From Candidatus Beckwithbacteria bacterium (lineage in GTDB: Bacteria > Patescibacteriota > Microgenomatia > UBA1400 > CG1-02-47-37), in the NCBI GenBank assembly GCA_030699295.1, contig JAUYJQ010000057.1:1-9155 (forward strand): a DNA stretch of 9,155 bases. The letters run 5' to 3'. Shown one piece after another: positions 8,048 through 9,155 of the stretch; positions within the stretch are counted from its first letter, which is position 1; each line of letters opens with the position of its first letter. The translations under genes and the position numbers were made by a program. The notes under the pieces were generated by a model that saw only the letters and a program-made list of their open reading frames with translations, was not told the origin of the DNA and searched no databases.

Positions 8048-8075
8048 ATACTAACAAATTACCTCTATTTGTCAA
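8048..8075 (-). promoter_or_regulatory. Candidate rpoB promoter, distal
   Basis: TTGACA (8075-8070) overlaps the mltG stop codon and is followed after 16 nt by TAGTAT (8053-8048), which matches TATAAT at four of six positions. It would start transcription near 8041 and give an rpoB leader of about 120 nt that contains the 7-bp hairpin. It is the better of the two candidates by -10 sequence, but it is unproven. An AT-only inverted repeat (ACAAAT/ATTTGT, 8054-8072) lies in its spacer. Confidence 0.38.
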
Positions 8076-9031
8076 GGGGTCAAAAAATTGGCAATATTTT
8101 CCTGGTGTTCTTCCAGGGTAACACCATAGTGATTGTAGCCGAACGAATCAGAGACATAATACAAATAATCGGTCTCTGCCGGATTCAGCGCCGCCTTTAA
8201 AGACGCCAGCCCGGGATTGGCAATCGGCGCCGGAGGTAAGCCGCTATTTAAATAGGTGTTATATGGCGAGTTAATTTTTAGATCGTCCCTGGTCAAATCT
8301 TTCGGCCACCACTCGCCTGGTTTACCCAAAAGGTACTGGACCGTCGCATCAATCTGTATGGCCATGCCGATCTGTAAACGGTTATGAATTACACTCGAGA
8401 CTAATAATCGGTCCTGGTCATGTTTGGCCTCGCGTTCAATCATTGAGGCAATAATCAACATTCGTTTATCAATAGTCGGGCTTTTTTGGCTAAAGGTATC
8501 AGTCAGCAAACTGACGACGTCTTCGGCGCTGGCGGTATTGGGGATTAAATAAGTATCAGGAAACAGCTGGCCCTCGCTTGGTTTGGCCGCCAGAATGAAT
8601 TTCTGGACATCCAGGTCGGATTTTTGGGCTAACCTGGCCGCATACTCTTCCACCCTTAGCCCCTCGGGAAAAGTAATCCAAAAATCCAGGCTACCGTGGG
8701 TCAGGTTTTCCACAATCGTCTCCAAGTCCATGGTCGCTGATAAACGAAAATCCCCCGCCTGCAACTTACTACTCAAGTCTTTTTGCTCCACCAGCAAACG
8801 AAACACCAGCGGCGATTTGATCAGTTTTTCCTGTTTTAATCTTTGGGCAATAGTACTCGTCGATTGCCCCTGGGGAACGACAAAAATCTGTTCCGTCTCG
8901 TTTTTGTTATCAACCGCTAGATTGGCCCAGCGCCAATAACCATAGAGGCTGGCCGGAATGGCCACCAATAGTACCAGCCACCTAAACTTCTTCAAATAAC
9001 GCCCGACGGTATTTATTGGTTTTCGTCTCAT
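8072..9031 (-). CDS. mltG: Endolytic murein transglycosylase MltG (YceG family)
   Basis: MltG is a membrane-anchored lytic transglycosylase that cuts newly made glycan strands at the outer face of the cytoplasmic membrane and so ends peptidoglycan polymerisation. The protein (319 aa) has a basic N-terminus and one membrane anchor (about 17-33). A LysM-like region follows with FVVPQGQSTSTIAQRL (50-65) and GDFRLSATMDLETIVENL (93-110), then EGQLFPDTYLIP (153-164). The catalytic core has ASMIERE with the expected catalytic Glu at E199, HNRLQIGMAIQIDATVQY (216-233), SPYNTY (255-260) and GLPPAPIANPG (264-274), and ends YYVSDSFGYNHYGVTLEEH (291-309). All family landmarks are present, so it should be active. 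ATG 9031 has GGGAG 11 nt upstream. A TTG at codon 13 is a weaker alternative start and would shorten the overlap with the upstream gene from 50 to 14 nt. It ends in TGA, which the family alignment supports as a true stop. Confidence 0.96.
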   Translation of the reverse strand: MRRKPINTVGRYLKKFRWLVLLVAIPASLYGYWRWANLAVDNKNETEQIFVVPQGQSTSTIAQRLKQEKLIKSPLVFRLLVEQKDLSSKLQAGDFRLSATMDLETIVENLTHGSLDFWITFPEGLRVEEYAARLAQKSDLDVQKFILAAKPSEGQLFPDTYLIPNTASAEDVVSLLTDTFSQKSPTIDKRMLIIASMIEREAKHDQDRLLVSSVIHNRLQIGMAIQIDATVQYLLGKPGEWWPKDLTRDDLKINSPYNTYLNSGLPPAPIANPGLASLKAALNPAETDYLYYVSDSFGYNHYGVTLEEHQENIANFLTP

Positions 9032-9155
9032 GGATAAAAATTCTCCCGCATTTGCAGCTAATTTTTTCCCGGCTGCTGGTTTTGGCCGTCACCCTGCCTT
9101 TAGTCAGCGGGGTGCCGCAACCGACGCACTGCCCCCGGGACAATAACCACGCCTG
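8982..9155 (-). CDS. Zinc-ribbon protein of unknown function, 5' end cut off by the window edge
   Basis: A minus-strand frame enters at the right edge and continues 57 codons to TAG 8984-8982. The visible part contains SRGQCVGCGTPL and then ISCKCGRIF: two cysteine pairs (C10/C13 and C34/C36 of the visible part) about 20 residues apart, spaced as in a zinc ribbon. A basic, aromatic end follows, with NKYRRALFEEV as the last residues. No family could be named. The protein may be a short stand-alone zinc ribbon with its start just outside, or the C-terminal module of a longer protein. Its last 50 nt overlap mltG in another frame, which suggests co-transcription and coupled translation. The cysteine pattern and the mltG Shine-Dalgarno sequence inside it make chance unlikely, but the short visible length limits confidence. 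Confidence 0.7.
   Translation of the reverse strand, partial: QAWLLSRGQCVGCGTPLTKGRVTAKTSSREKISCKCGRIFIHETKTNKYRRALFEEV
9043..9047 (-). promoter_or_regulatory. Ribosome binding site of mltG (GGGAG)
   Basis: GGGAG lies 11 nt before the mltG ATG, inside the coding sequence of the upstream zinc-ribbon gene. The spacing is slightly long, but it favours the ATG at 9031 over the TTG at 8995, which has nothing comparable upstream. Confidence 0.5.

Noticed and set aside
8072..8074. UGA read as glycine (code 25)
   Set aside because: MltG ends at this TGA at the place where the family normally ends, and the other genes are fully read with the standard code. Reassignment is not supported.
483..9031. 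Many plus-strand open frames, such as 936-1295, 2421-2816, 4256-4585 and 6667-7116
   Set aside because: Each lies opposite a firmly identified minus-strand gene, has no family motif and no convincing ribosome binding site. They are shadows of the codon use of the real genes.
1..9155. tRNA or rRNA genes, CRISPR array, insertion sequence, attachment site, riboswitch
   Set aside because: Genes cover almost the whole window, the only non-coding gap over 100 nt is 7923-8071, and no cloverleaf, repeat array, transposase frame or terminal inverted repeats were seen.

Overview
The window is a bacterial core-gene region. Every supported gene lies on the minus strand, so transcription runs from high to low coordinates. 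In that order it holds the end of a small zinc-ribbon protein (8982-9155, 5' end cut off), mltG (8072-9031), a 149-nt non-coding gap, rpoB (4587-7922), rpoC (911-4594), rpsL (458-904) and most of rpsG (1-455, cut at its 3' end). Plus-strand reading frames are shadows of these genes and none encodes a recognisable protein.

The organism is probably a Candidate Phyla Radiation (Patescibacteria) bacterium, possibly of the Microgenomates side; this is inference from protein flavour, not a computed placement. The supporting points are a compact RpoB (1111 aa) without large lineage inserts, a CPVRSPEGPN motif where most bacteria have CPIETPEGPN, an altered RpoC trigger loop (MRVKHFGG for the usual MRTFHxGG), an uS12 with a long N-terminal loop and an Ala/Thr tail, and very tight gene packing. 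mltG ends at a TGA exactly where the family ends, so UGA is most likely a stop here and the Gracilibacteria-type UGA=Gly code does not apply.

The right-hand part (about 8000-9155) is a cell-envelope module: a zinc-ribbon protein whose 3' end overlaps mltG by 50 nt, and MltG itself, a membrane-anchored lytic transglycosylase that ends nascent peptidoglycan strands. The 149-nt gap carries two candidate promoters with perfect TTGACA -35 boxes, a weak terminator-like hairpin and a perfect 7-bp hairpin that ends 4 nt before the rpoB start codon. rplL and rplJ, which precede rpoB in many bacteria, are not there.

The left-hand part is an rpoB-rpoC-rpsL-rpsG transcription and translation cluster. 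Spacing is an 8-nt overlap, then 6 nt, then 2 nt, which points to one transcript with translational coupling. RpoB and RpoC form the RNA polymerase catalytic core. uS12 and uS7 are 30S proteins of the decoding centre and head. fusA and tuf would be expected next beyond the left edge, but are not visible.

Nothing here looks like a mobile, defence or wholly new system. The points worth a second look are two start codons (rpoB, rpsG) that lack a Shine-Dalgarno sequence and are preceded by hairpins, one of them with a UACG tetraloop; the trigger-loop changes; the substitutions at the rifampicin site; the RpoC coiled-coil insert; and the unknown zinc-ribbon gene.
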